A stretch of DNA of 64,000 bases, taken from Caldilineaceae bacterium. GTDB taxonomy: Bacteria; Chloroflexota; Anaerolineae; Caldilineales; Caldilineaceae. The notes under the pieces are model-generated. The model made no database searches. It was not told the DNA's origin and saw only the letters and a program-made list of their open reading frames with translations. A program made the translations under genes and the position numbers. Location: the NCBI GenBank assembly GCA_022842065.1, contig JALHQH010000046.1:34187-98186 (forward strand), given 5' to 3'. Of this stretch, positions 8,677 through 16,763 are shown piece by piece (positions within the stretch are counted from its first letter, which is position 1; every line of letters begins with the position of its first letter).

Positions 8677-10997
8677 GGTGCTACTCCTCTGGCCCAGCGT
8701 AGCCACTGATTTACTGATGATAAGCCGTCCAACCAGCGCAAATCGGGGGCATTCAGCTTGGTTAGATGATCAACCGAACGCATGGCCGCATACTGTAAGC
8801 CCAGGAAACTATCGACTGCAGCGTAAGGCCCGCCAAGCGTAATCACGCCGGCCGCATACATGTGGCCACCATCATTTTCCATGCCGGCGATTTCAAAGTC
8901 GTTGGTGACATTTAACCGTCCTTTGGGATTGCGCTCCAACTTGTAATGTTCGACCAGATCCTGCAGGAGTGGGTTCTCATCGATATTGGATTCAAGCCCG
9001 GTGGCATCGATGACATAGTCGGCTTCCAGCCGAATGTGACCTTGGATGGCATCGCGGCCCCGGATGTTGGTGATGATCTTGCCGCTCTTTTCATCATGTT
9101 CGACGCTTTGCACCTCACCGAATTCACGGCGATACCAACCTTCCTGCAGCCCGTTGTTGATAATATCTTTCCAATCTTGGCGATCCGCTGTGGTGGTTCC
9201 CCCCCAATCAGTGAGTAACCGATCGCGTTCACGCGGGTTGGCGCGTTCCAACCGCACGCGCAGATCCCCTCCCCAACAAGCTTTGGGCCAATTAAAGGGT
9301 TGAAACTCAAAGTGATTTTCCACTGCGCGTTGCGCCCGTTCAAAGCGGGACCCTTCGGTCAGCGGTCGACGGAGCAAATGGAGTACCGCAATGGGGCGGT
9401 TACCATCCTGTTTGATTTCGTAGAGCCGTTGCATAATGCGCGAGGCGACAATCCCGCGCCCACGAACCATGACAATGCCACCGTTACGCTTGAGATGCTC
9501 ATAGATGTGTTCGTGTTCTTCATAGACGTTAACGACTTTTTTGAAGTCTTCGGTCTTTTGCCGATACTCATAGAGATCGGGCAGCAGCTTAATCGCTGGA
9601 TAACCAACCGAAAGGTGGAGGTATTTGGCGAGGATAATATTATGCGCGCCCTCGCCCTCGCGATCAGACTCGGTGTAGGCCACCGCGTAACGCCCATCAT
9701 CTGTTTTGCGGATCGCCCGCACACGCCCCGGCCGCCAGATGTTGCGCCAACCAATCCGGCGGGCCTCGCGGTCGATCGATGTAAAGACATTGCCGGAGAT
9801 CGGCGTGTAGGTTGGGACCAAGGTGGGTTCGCCAAAGATTTGCCAAGTGGCTCTGAGGGCACTTTTTACATCACCCTTGGCCAGTGCATGCCAGGTTTCA
9901 CGCACCGCATATCCCGGCCAGCCCCAGATATTGTCCGGGCAAGAATCTGAATTTGAACGCAGCCGTTCATATTCGGGAATTTGGGAATTGCGACAGAGGC
10001 GGCGATAGCGGCCATAGGGCTCCGCTTCCAGCCCCACGGCAACGATCTGCTCTGGGCGCACGCCATAGATGCGCAGGTGATCAACCCAGCTAAAGCTGCC
10101 CACCCCACCGCCAATCGTTAAGTAGGTCGTTTCGTGAATGCCCACATTGGCGCGGCGAATTTCGGCAACCGGGAGATGGCGCTTGCGCTCAAAGACCGGC
10201 GGTGGAAATTTGGCGCTGCTGCTTGGTGGGGGGGCAATAATGGCCGGCAACGAGGGCTCCAGTTGATCGGTCCGGCTATCAAACCGTAGCGTCCGTTCCG
10301 TTTCATTGCCCAAGCCAATTTCCGTGGCGTCGCGGCCTACCGCTTCTTCTTCCTGTTTGATCTCGAGAATGCGTAGCTGATATTCGCCGACGCTAATGAG
10401 ATCCCCGTGATCACCAATCTGTAGAATCGCAACCTGCTGTGCTTTGTTGTTGATGTACGTGCCGTTGCGCGATTTATCGGTCAGATGGACTTCTTCCCCT
10501 TTGACCTCGATCAGCACGTGTTCACGGGAAACCTGTTTGCCGCTGAGTACAATCGTGCTCAGCGAGTCACGCCCAATCGTAATTGGGGGCACCACCATCA
10601 CTTTTTCTTTGACTGCTTGATCCCCTTGTTTGGGGCGCGTCAGTTCGATGACCAGCTTGGTGACTAACTTACTCTCTGTCTCTGGATCATCGAAGCCAAT
10701 GGTGAATTCGAAGGGGGGAATATCAAAACGGCTGCCATTATAGAGGCGCTTTTGCGAAATGCGCTCCCCATCGATAAAGGTACCGTTGCCGGTATCCTGA
10801 TCGATTAGCATCACCTGATTGTTAACGATCTCGATCCGCGCATGTTGGCGCGAAACTCGACTACTATTCAGGACAATATCATTGTCCGGCGTGCGTCCAA
10901 TCGTCAGCGGCAGCCGTTGTTGATGGGTCTGTTCATTGCCGCTACCGGGATCACTCCACCGCAAGCGAAACTTTACATCGGCATACTTGCTTAGCAT
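8673..10997 (-). CDS. Double FHA domain fused to FAD/NAD(P)-binding flavoprotein
   Basis: 774 residues. The first FHA domain (about 28-105) has ITIGRTPDNDI-type GR and SRQHARI motifs plus NGTFIDG. The second (about 135-210) has ITIGRDSLSTI, SREHVLI and NGTYINN. From about 275 onward comes a flavoprotein-like region: a Rossmann start TIGGGVGSFSW, a second nucleotide-binding turn VRGRGIVASR, a VIDATGLES motif and a C-terminal AAGVITLGGPYAAVDSF segment, resembling FAD-dependent monooxygenase or oxidoreductase folds. FHA domains bind phosphothreonine, so the oxidoreductase is probably recruited or switched by the neighbouring kinases. It lies 19 bp downstream of the single-FHA gene and is coupled to the next gene by a 4-bp overlap. 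The substrate is unknown. Confidence 0.88.
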   Translation of the reverse strand: MLSKYADVKFRLRWSDPGSGNEQTHQQRLPLTIGRTPDNDIVLNSSRVSRQHARIEIVNNQVMLIDQDTGNGTFIDGERISQKRLYNGSRFDIPPFEFTIGFDDPETESKLVTKLVIELTRPKQGDQAVKEKVMVVPPITIGRDSLSTIVLSGKQVSREHVLIEVKGEEVHLTDKSRNGTYINNKAQQVAILQIGDHGDLISVGEYQLRILEIKQEEEAVGRDATEIGLGNETERTLRFDSRTDQLEPSLPAIIAPPPSSSAKFPPPVFERKRHLPVAEIRRANVGIHETTYLTIGGGVGSFSWVDHLRIYGVRPEQIVAVGLEAEPYGRYRRLCRNSQIPEYERLRSNSDSCPDNIWGWPGYAVRETWHALAKGDVKSALRATWQIFGEPTLVPTYTPISGNVFTSIDREARRIGWRNIWRPGRVRAIRKTDDGRYAVAYTESDREGEGAHNIILAKYLHLSVGYPAIKLLPDLYEYRQKTEDFKKVVNVYEEHEHIYEHLKRNGGIVMVRGRGIVASRIMQRLYEIKQDGNRPIAVLHLLRRPLTEGSRFERAQRAVENHFEFQPFNWPKACWGGDLRVRLERANPRERDRLLTDWGGTTTADRQDWKDIINNGLQEGWYRREFGEVQSVEHDEKSGKIITNIRGRDAIQGHIRLEADYVIDATGLESNIDENPLLQDLVEHYKLERNPKGRLNVTNDFEIAGMENDGGHMYAAGVITLGGPYAAVDSFLGLQYAAMRSVDHLTKLNAPDLRWLDGLSSVNQWLRWARGVAP

Positions 10998-11016
10998 AAC
11001 GTCGTAACCTTTGATT

Positions 11017-11460
11017 TTATGAGACGGCGGGAACGGTATCAGAATTGCCTAAATTATAACCACACCAAGGGCAGTCGTATTCGGTGAGGGGCACGATCCG
11101 GCGGCAATTAGGATTAGAACATTGGACGTAACGCACCCCGGCCCGCATCTTGACCGTTTCATATTCGATCTGAAAGGTGTAAGGCCCAATTTGGAAGGTA
11201 TCGCCACTGGCAACCACTTGCTGTTTCACCCGCTTGCCATTGATGAGAATTCCATTCACGCTGCCGCGATCAACTAGCACAACTTTATCATCGGTGGCCG
11301 TGATATAGGCATGGTGGCGGGAAACTTCGGTGCTATTCAGCGCCACCGTATTGTCATCCAGCCGTCCAATCGTGATTGGTGCAAACTCATTAAACCTTTT
11401 CGTGCTGCCCGTGTGCGGATCACGCCATTGTAGACGCACATAAGTTTTTGCTGTCGCCAT
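11017..11460 (-). CDS. FHA domain protein with C-terminal zinc ribbon
   Basis: 147 residues from ATG 11460, with a purine-rich AAGGGAAG just upstream; the longer frame to 11505 is less likely. The FHA core (about 25-95) shows ITIGRLDDNTV, SRHHAYI and VNGILING, the expected phosphothreonine-binding positions. The C-terminal 35 residues hold two Cys pairs (CSNPNC and CPWC), a zinc-ribbon signature. The N-terminal start (YVRLQWRDP) parallels that of the FHA-flavoprotein next door (FRLRWSDP), pointing to a duplication. It likely acts as a cytoplasmic phospho-dependent adaptor for the cluster kinases. Confidence 0.87.
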   Translation of the reverse strand: MATAKTYVRLQWRDPHTGSTKRFNEFAPITIGRLDDNTVALNSTEVSRHHAYITATDDKVVLVDRGSVNGILINGKRVKQQVVASGDTFQIGPYTFQIEYETVKMRAGVRYVQCSNPNCRRIVPLTEYDCPWCGYNLGNSDTVPAVS

Positions 11461-11527
11461 CTTGTCTTCCCTTCTTATCGTCGCGCGTAAACTGATCTGG
11501 CTCAAGTGGGTCTTGTTTAGTGATTGT

Positions 11528-11613
11528 CTAAAGTGCGGTTGTTTTGAAAACGGTAGATTTTGTGTTCTCTACCAGTGAAGGTTACTACCGTTTTCAAACA
11601 GAGCTCACTTTAG
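11528..11613 (-). repeat. 86-bp palindromic element, family I copy A
   Basis: An 86-bp element with imperfect 24-bp terminal inverted repeats: one end begins CTAAAGTGCGGTTGTTTTG, and the other, read on the opposite strand, begins CTAAAGTGAGCTCTGTTTG. Both arms end in GAAAAC, and the centre is unique. A second copy of exactly the same length lies at 27273-27358 with conserved ends and a different centre. The right end supplies the last codons and stop of the secreted 610-residue protein gene, so the element may serve as its 3' hairpin. It is symmetrical, so the strand is nominal. Confidence 0.85.
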
Positions 11614-13437
11614 ATCGGCCACCAGTGGTTCACAATTCAGTGTCCCAACTGTGCTGCTACAAATGCGCACGTCATCGATCAAGAAATTACTGTTTCTGTC
11701 GTCTGCATCGAGGGTCGCACTAAAGCGCAGCGCAATCGTGCGACCGGCGTAAGCATCAAGATTGAGTTCGCCAAGCCGCCAACCGCCTGTGTTATTACTC
11801 TCACATAAGTTATATGGCGTGTTGCTGCCACTGCCGACAACCGTAGCCGAAACCAGGCCGACATCTTGATCACCGCCACATTGCTCATCACTGGAGGCAA
11901 TCCAGTAATAATATTGTAGCCGTACATTCTGATACCCAGTCGGTAGCAGGATGGTCTGCTGCACAGCTGTACCATGTAAATGATCGGCCAGTTTGGCGGT
12001 GCCACCCAGCCATAGCGCTCGATTGCCGCGATGGGGGGCCGTGTTGGGCGGTAATGCCGCGGCGTCTGTCATTAAATCTGCAATCGCATCCGGCTTTTCC
12101 TGCTGCCAACCATCCGGTCCCTCAAAGCCACCATTGCTCACTTGGGGTAGCGGTACTGGGGTTTGCGTTGCTGCCACTGTTGGCTGCGCAGTGGCGGTGA
12201 CCGGCGGGATGGCGATTGATGGTTGCTGATAACTGACCAGCGGTAGATGCATGATATGCACATTCGTGCCACCAGGACCGCCTGGTGTCTCCGGCGTTGG
12301 CGTGAACGTTGGCGGCACAAGCGGCGTATCGGTTGGACGCGGCGTGAACGTTGGCGGCACAAGTGGCGTGTCAGTTGGATGCGGCGTCAAGGTCGCCGTC
12401 GCAACCGCTGTTGGCGTAAAGGACGGTGTAAATGATGGCGTAGATGTCAATGACGGTGTTGCGGTTGGCGTAAAGGACGGTGTTGGCGTGAATGATGGCG
12501 TTGGCGTAATCGTCGCAACGCCGGCGCAATTAGGCAGGTTCGGCTCATCGGTGCAGAAGGAAACATTATCGAGAAACAGATTACTGTTCAAAGAGCCGTC
12601 CGTGGTCACCACAAAGGCAATGGTCACCGTCTGATTTAGATAGCCTTGCAACGGTACACGCGCAAGGGCCCAGCCATTTGTATCGCCTGCATCACAAAGT
12701 CGGTGTTGCGGAATCGGCTGCACAATCCTGCCATTTAATTCAAGATACGCAAAATCATAGTCACAACTATTCTCCTCTGAGCCAATCCAATAGCGATACT
12801 GCAAGCTGAGATTGCCATAGCCGCTGGGGATAAAGACGGTTTGGGCCAGCCGCGATTCATCATCCAACAGCCCACCAAGCCATGCTGCTTTTGTCCCGCT
12901 ATAGGCTGGGATGATTAATGGGTCAGGGCTTTGATTTTCGTCATAGATTAAACTTGCCCCCGGTATTTGCGAGGAAGATTCATCCCAAGCGGTATCCGGA
13001 TTCGCTTCAAAGTTGCCATTGGCGATGATGGGAAAATTCAGTGGCTGATTGGGTAAATGTGCCGGCTCTGGGGGTAGGGCAACGGCTGGCGTTGCCACAC
13101 CTTCCCCCGTACTAGTCTGCTTGGGCGACTTCATCGCAATTGGGCCATGTTGATCCCCCGCCACCTTTGCGGGCGTCGACACGTCAAGTGCTGGCTCGCC
13201 TGATATCGGTGTGCTCACCACTTCAGGGCGTACGCGCGCTTTTGTCGCCAGTTGACCAGGGGCCGGCGTTGCCGTCGCCACCGTGGCCACTTGTGCCGCA
13301 CGCAGCGGCAGGACTGTGCCAGCCTGCTGTACCGGCAGCTGGCACAATAGTAGTAGCACCCCGCTTACAACCCACAACACCGTGCGGCGACGCCAACGAG
13401 CAGTTATAGATTGTACATGGTTGCCCGTCATGGTCAT
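11605..13437 (-). CDS. Secreted protein with two jelly-roll-like domains
   Basis: Up to 610 residues; ATG at 13437 or, with better spacing from AGAGAGGG, ATG at 13431. A basic N-terminus and hydrophobic stretch (VLWVVSGVLLLLCQL, about 18-34) form a signal peptide or anchor. Two copies of one domain follow, about 137-300 and 433-600, each with an N-G-x-F-E start, WLGG, an LQY-x-YW strand, an internal LC, a GW turn and a closing NSN-hydrophobic-(I/L)-D-(D/N)-V segment with Cys. A Thr/Pro linker (about 310-400, repeated TPTPSFTPT) joins them. The pattern resembles carbohydrate-binding or MAM-like jelly rolls, but I cannot name the family. Possibly an exported ligand-binding partner of the sensor kinases. 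Confidence 0.8.
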   Translation of the reverse strand: MTMTGNHVQSITARWRRRTVLWVVSGVLLLLCQLPVQQAGTVLPLRAAQVATVATATPAPGQLATKARVRPEVVSTPISGEPALDVSTPAKVAGDQHGPIAMKSPKQTSTGEGVATPAVALPPEPAHLPNQPLNFPIIANGNFEANPDTAWDESSSQIPGASLIYDENQSPDPLIIPAYSGTKAAWLGGLLDDESRLAQTVFIPSGYGNLSLQYRYWIGSEENSCDYDFAYLELNGRIVQPIPQHRLCDAGDTNGWALARVPLQGYLNQTVTIAFVVTTDGSLNSNLFLDNVSFCTDEPNLPNCAGVATITPTPSFTPTPSFTPTATPSLTSTPSFTPSFTPTAVATATLTPHPTDTPLVPPTFTPRPTDTPLVPPTFTPTPETPGGPGGTNVHIMHLPLVSYQQPSIAIPPVTATAQPTVAATQTPVPLPQVSNGGFEGPDGWQQEKPDAIADLMTDAAALPPNTAPHRGNRALWLGGTAKLADHLHGTAVQQTILLPTGYQNVRLQYYYWIASSDEQCGGDQDVGLVSATVVGSGSNTPYNLCESNNTGGWRLGELNLDAYAGRTIALRFSATLDADDRNSNFLIDDVRICSSTVGTLNCEPLVADLK

Positions 13438-13578
13438 CCCTCTCTAGTTTGCCAGACAGTTGGGTGTGGTAGGATCATCGCTACGCTCCCCTTTGCTGCT
13501 GGCGCTACAACGGTTGACCCGCCAAAGACCAGCTGCCACTTGGCGGGGATCGCATAATGCCTCAGCATCCGCGTTTCC

Positions 13579-14733
13579 TTATTTTCCTGCAGTTTCCCAC
13601 GTCCCAGTTTCTTTCAGGGCCGCCCCTGCCGCCGCGGTTGGTAGGGCTGCCCCGTGCGCAGCTGTAGTCGCACATTCCCGCCCCGACTGACTAGACGAAC
13701 AAATTCTGACGTCATCAATGAAGAAGTTACTGTTGTTATTGCCGTCAGTCTTTGCATAAAACTCAATCGTTAGAGGTTGACCACGCTCTTCCAGTGTAAT
13801 ATGATCGACTCTCCACCCATTGGTGGTTTGGCCTTCACAGAGCTTATAGGTGTTCTTAATGTCGTCATTCACTTTTACTTGCGCAATATCGTCATCACAA
13901 CTGCTTGCCGGCTCTCTGGAAGCGGTATAGTAAAAATACTCTAGTTGTAGATTGGCAAAACCATTAGGAATGGTAATGGTTTGACTTAAGATCGAGGTTT
14001 CATTAGGAGAACCTCCTAACCAAGCTAGTTTGTTTCCATTATTAGGCATTACTCGCAAATTGCTGTCTAAATTTTTATCATAGATGAGTCGCATAGCTGG
14101 TTGCAGCGTGGACTGGGTCCAGATAATATTAGAAGCATTTTCAAACCCAGAATTTTTGACTATCGGGAAGTCAAATTGTGTTCCTCTAAATTCCCTACCT
14201 ATAATTGGCATGTATACACAGTCGGTATCTAAAATTACACTTCTGCTGTCTGTTTGAGTTGCCCCTGCCGTTGTTTTTATTACAGCTATTGCCGTATTGG
14301 TAATAATTGTACCTTTGGTCATAGCTGAAGTAATCTCCGCAGTATAGGTAATATGCAATCGAGCTGCAGCTTCTAGCACGCCATTCCATACTAACTGCCT
14401 TTTCCCCTGCATCATTACCCCGTTGGGTGATGATGTAAGGGTATCTGTTAAAATCCTCCATTCGCTTGATAATTCATCGTGAACTGATAATGTAACTAAT
14501 GCGTTTTTACTATTGTTAACTTCAATGTTGAATTCGACCTGATCCGATGCGTCAGCACAAATGGTGTTACTGGTTTTTGAAAATTCATTTCCGGGAATTG
14601 TGCCATTGGTCAGAGGTGTTTCTGCTGCCGCATCTACCTTTATCATGACAAGGAATAAGATGCAAAGAAATATACTTAAAATGAATGGTAGCGTGATAAA
14701 TATTGTACGTTTGTGACGGAATGGCGTTTTCAT
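13579..14733 (-). CDS. Secreted protein: DUF11-like plus jelly-roll-like domain
   Basis: 384 residues with a clear signal peptide (basic start, hydrophobic ITLPFILSIFLCILFLVMI, likely cut near VDAAAE). Residues about 45-165 resemble a DUF11-type surface repeat (NTICADASDQVEFNIEVNN, later TKGTIITNTAIAVI). Residues about 190-355 are the same jelly-roll-like domain found twice in the next gene: NSGFEN, WLGG, LQLEYFYY, LCEG, NGW, and NSNFFIDDVRIC at the end. The gene is noticeably richer in A/T than its neighbours except at its 3' end, where the last 30 residues are Ala-rich and GC-rich, which suggests a different origin or a recombined tail. It lies between the phosphatase and the 610-residue paralogue. 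Confidence 0.8.
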   Translation of the reverse strand: MKTPFRHKRTIFITLPFILSIFLCILFLVMIKVDAAAETPLTNGTIPGNEFSKTSNTICADASDQVEFNIEVNNSKNALVTLSVHDELSSEWRILTDTLTSSPNGVMMQGKRQLVWNGVLEAAARLHITYTAEITSAMTKGTIITNTAIAVIKTTAGATQTDSRSVILDTDCVYMPIIGREFRGTQFDFPIVKNSGFENASNIIWTQSTLQPAMRLIYDKNLDSNLRVMPNNGNKLAWLGGSPNETSILSQTITIPNGFANLQLEYFYYTASREPASSCDDDIAQVKVNDDIKNTYKLCEGQTTNGWRVDHITLEERGQPLTIEFYAKTDGNNNSNFFIDDVRICSSSQSGRECATTAAHGAALPTAAAGAALKETGTWETAGK

Positions 14734-14769
14734 AGCGATTCCTCCCTTTTCTATTTGGTAAGAGCTTGC

Positions 14770-16644
14770 TTATTTTCCATCTGCATCTGATGGTGGAGCT
14801 GAAGTTGGTGCTTGTGTTGCGCCTTGGCCACTATCCGAACCGCCACCCGTGTTATAGCGAAACGTCCGCACATCCCCAATCTGTGCCAGGCGCTTATAAT
14901 CCGGCGGTAACTGCACCAGGAACACACCCCACTGTACCGCCTGGTTGCGTGGCAGCACATCGCCACGCGTACGACTTAGATCAACGGAAACACTTGTGGC
15001 GGTACTAGCCTCAAGTGGTGATGAGCCGGCCTGTGCATTCTGTCCTGCTGTCCAAAAGACTAATTCATACCCATGACCAGCCGGTAAACTGAAATTCTTC
15101 ACATCCCAGGTAAACTGAACACGCACATTGCCTTCAAAGGTGTCATTATTAGTCGGCTCGACCAGACTCGCATTGCCCGTAAACGGCACTGCCGTACCGG
15201 TTGACCCTGTCGCCGTCCCGGGCGGTGTTGAACCAGCGGGGGTCACTGTTTGAGTTGCCGAGGCTGCGCTGGTACGTGTCGGTACTGGCGTGGCGGTGGC
15301 CGGTGCTGGGGTAGCGGTGGCGGTTTGAGTCGGGCTAGCGAGTGGCGTAGACGTTGCCCGTACCGCCGTGCTGGTTGGGGTGCGCGTACTCGTGGTACTT
15401 GGCGTGGATGGCTGTGCCACCGCGTTTTGGCCCTCCACCGCGCCACTCCTTGTGGTTGTGGCACTTGCCGTTGTCGGGGGTGTGCTCGCGCCCGGTGCGG
15501 TGATCGTCACTGGGCTACTGCTGGTAACATTGACCGTGCTCGGACTTGCCGTTGGCGACTGTACACTCACCACTGCTTGGTCGGTGACAGGGAGTAGGGT
15601 TGGTGGGGCTGCCGTTGCGGTTGCACTGACGATGGTGGCGGTCGCGCTATTCACTGTGGCGACGACCGCGGCTGTTGGTTGTACGGCAACGACCGTGCCT
15701 GCCGGGTTATCCTCGGTTGGGGTACGACTTAAGAGTAGAAAGATCGCCACAGGAATTAGCAGCAGGGCCAAGGCCGCCACCACCGTACGCCAATTTGCCG
15801 CCGGCGTAACCCCCCTAATCCGCCGCTTCCCACCGGGCAGCGCTGCCAGCAGCACGGTAATGTTGTCATTTTCACCCCGGTCATTGGCCAGCTTGACCAG
15901 CTCATTTGCAATGCGCTGTACGTCACTATGTTTGTGGACCAGCATGGCGATTTCATGCTCTTGCACACTGTTGTAGAGCCCATCGGAACAGAGCAGGATC
16001 ACATCACCGGGGCGCACGGTCAACTGATCCACCGTGCGCCGTTGCTGGCCGACGGTAAATTGTTCACCTAGATCGATCATTGCCACATCCACTTCCACCT
16101 GGCGCTTGATGCCCAGATAGCGCTGGATCACATGGCGATTCGGATGATCGAGGGCCTCGGCTTCCGTGATCCGGCCACTGTCAATCGCTTCCTGCACCCA
16201 GGTATGGTCAATCGTGAGCCGGTGAATTTCCTGATCGCGAAGCAAGTAGGCGCGACTATCACCCAAATGGGCCGTGTAGAGCTGATTCTCGGCAATCGCC
16301 GCCAGCACAATCGTCGTACTCATCCCTTTCCAGGCCGGATTCTGCTCGGCCTGGTCATAAATGTCACGGTTGGTGCGTTGGATCGCGTCGCGCATGCGAT
16401 TGGGCAGCGGGCGACTTGCGCCTTCGTTCAGATACTCGCGCATGCGTTCCACGGCGATTTCGCTGGCGCGGCCGCCGCCTTCGGTGCTTGTCACCCCGTC
16501 GGCTACGACCAATACCAGTGCCGCGCTGCCATTAAGGCCGGGTACGCTAAAATGGGTGTAGCTATCTTCATTTTTGGCTTTGCGGCCAATATCGGTCCGA
16601 ACCGCAACGGCGGGGGTACCGCCAAAAATTTTTATTTCGGTCAT
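14770..16644 (-). CDS. Membrane PP2C-type Ser/Thr phosphatase with external sensor domain
   Basis: 624 residues. The PP2C catalytic domain spans about 12-268: NED (25-27), VADG (47-50), GDSRAY (128-133), SDG (220-222) and the GENDN box (257-261) supply the metal-binding aspartates, so activity is expected. A basic juxtamembrane segment (GGKRRIRG) leads to a membrane helix at about 286-306. Outside are a Thr/Pro/Ala-rich linker (about 310-490) and a beta domain (491-598) with YELVFW and VQWGVFLVQL, a divergent copy of the domain ending both kinases of the cluster. It most likely reverses the kinases' phosphorylation of FHA partners and of themselves, under the same type of external signal. Confidence 0.93.
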   Translation of the reverse strand: MTEIKIFGGTPAVAVRTDIGRKAKNEDSYTHFSVPGLNGSAALVLVVADGVTSTEGGGRASEIAVERMREYLNEGASRPLPNRMRDAIQRTNRDIYDQAEQNPAWKGMSTTIVLAAIAENQLYTAHLGDSRAYLLRDQEIHRLTIDHTWVQEAIDSGRITEAEALDHPNRHVIQRYLGIKRQVEVDVAMIDLGEQFTVGQQRRTVDQLTVRPGDVILLCSDGLYNSVQEHEIAMLVHKHSDVQRIANELVKLANDRGENDNITVLLAALPGGKRRIRGVTPAANWRTVVAALALLLIPVAIFLLLSRTPTEDNPAGTVVAVQPTAAVVATVNSATATIVSATATAAPPTLLPVTDQAVVSVQSPTASPSTVNVTSSSPVTITAPGASTPPTTASATTTRSGAVEGQNAVAQPSTPSTTSTRTPTSTAVRATSTPLASPTQTATATPAPATATPVPTRTSAASATQTVTPAGSTPPGTATGSTGTAVPFTGNASLVEPTNNDTFEGNVRVQFTWDVKNFSLPAGHGYELVFWTAGQNAQAGSSPLEASTATSVSVDLSRTRGDVLPRNQAVQWGVFLVQLPPDYKRLAQIGDVRTFRYNTGGGSDSGQGATQAPTSAPPSDADGK

Positions 16645-16763
16645 GAATGGTTCCTCTTGACCCTAGATTCCGCTAATTGAATAGGACGCCTGCTTTTTGC
16701 CTTGTCAAATGCATTGGGTGTGCCCTTATCGCCGGCGGCAGCTCGTGTAAGTTGATGATAACC

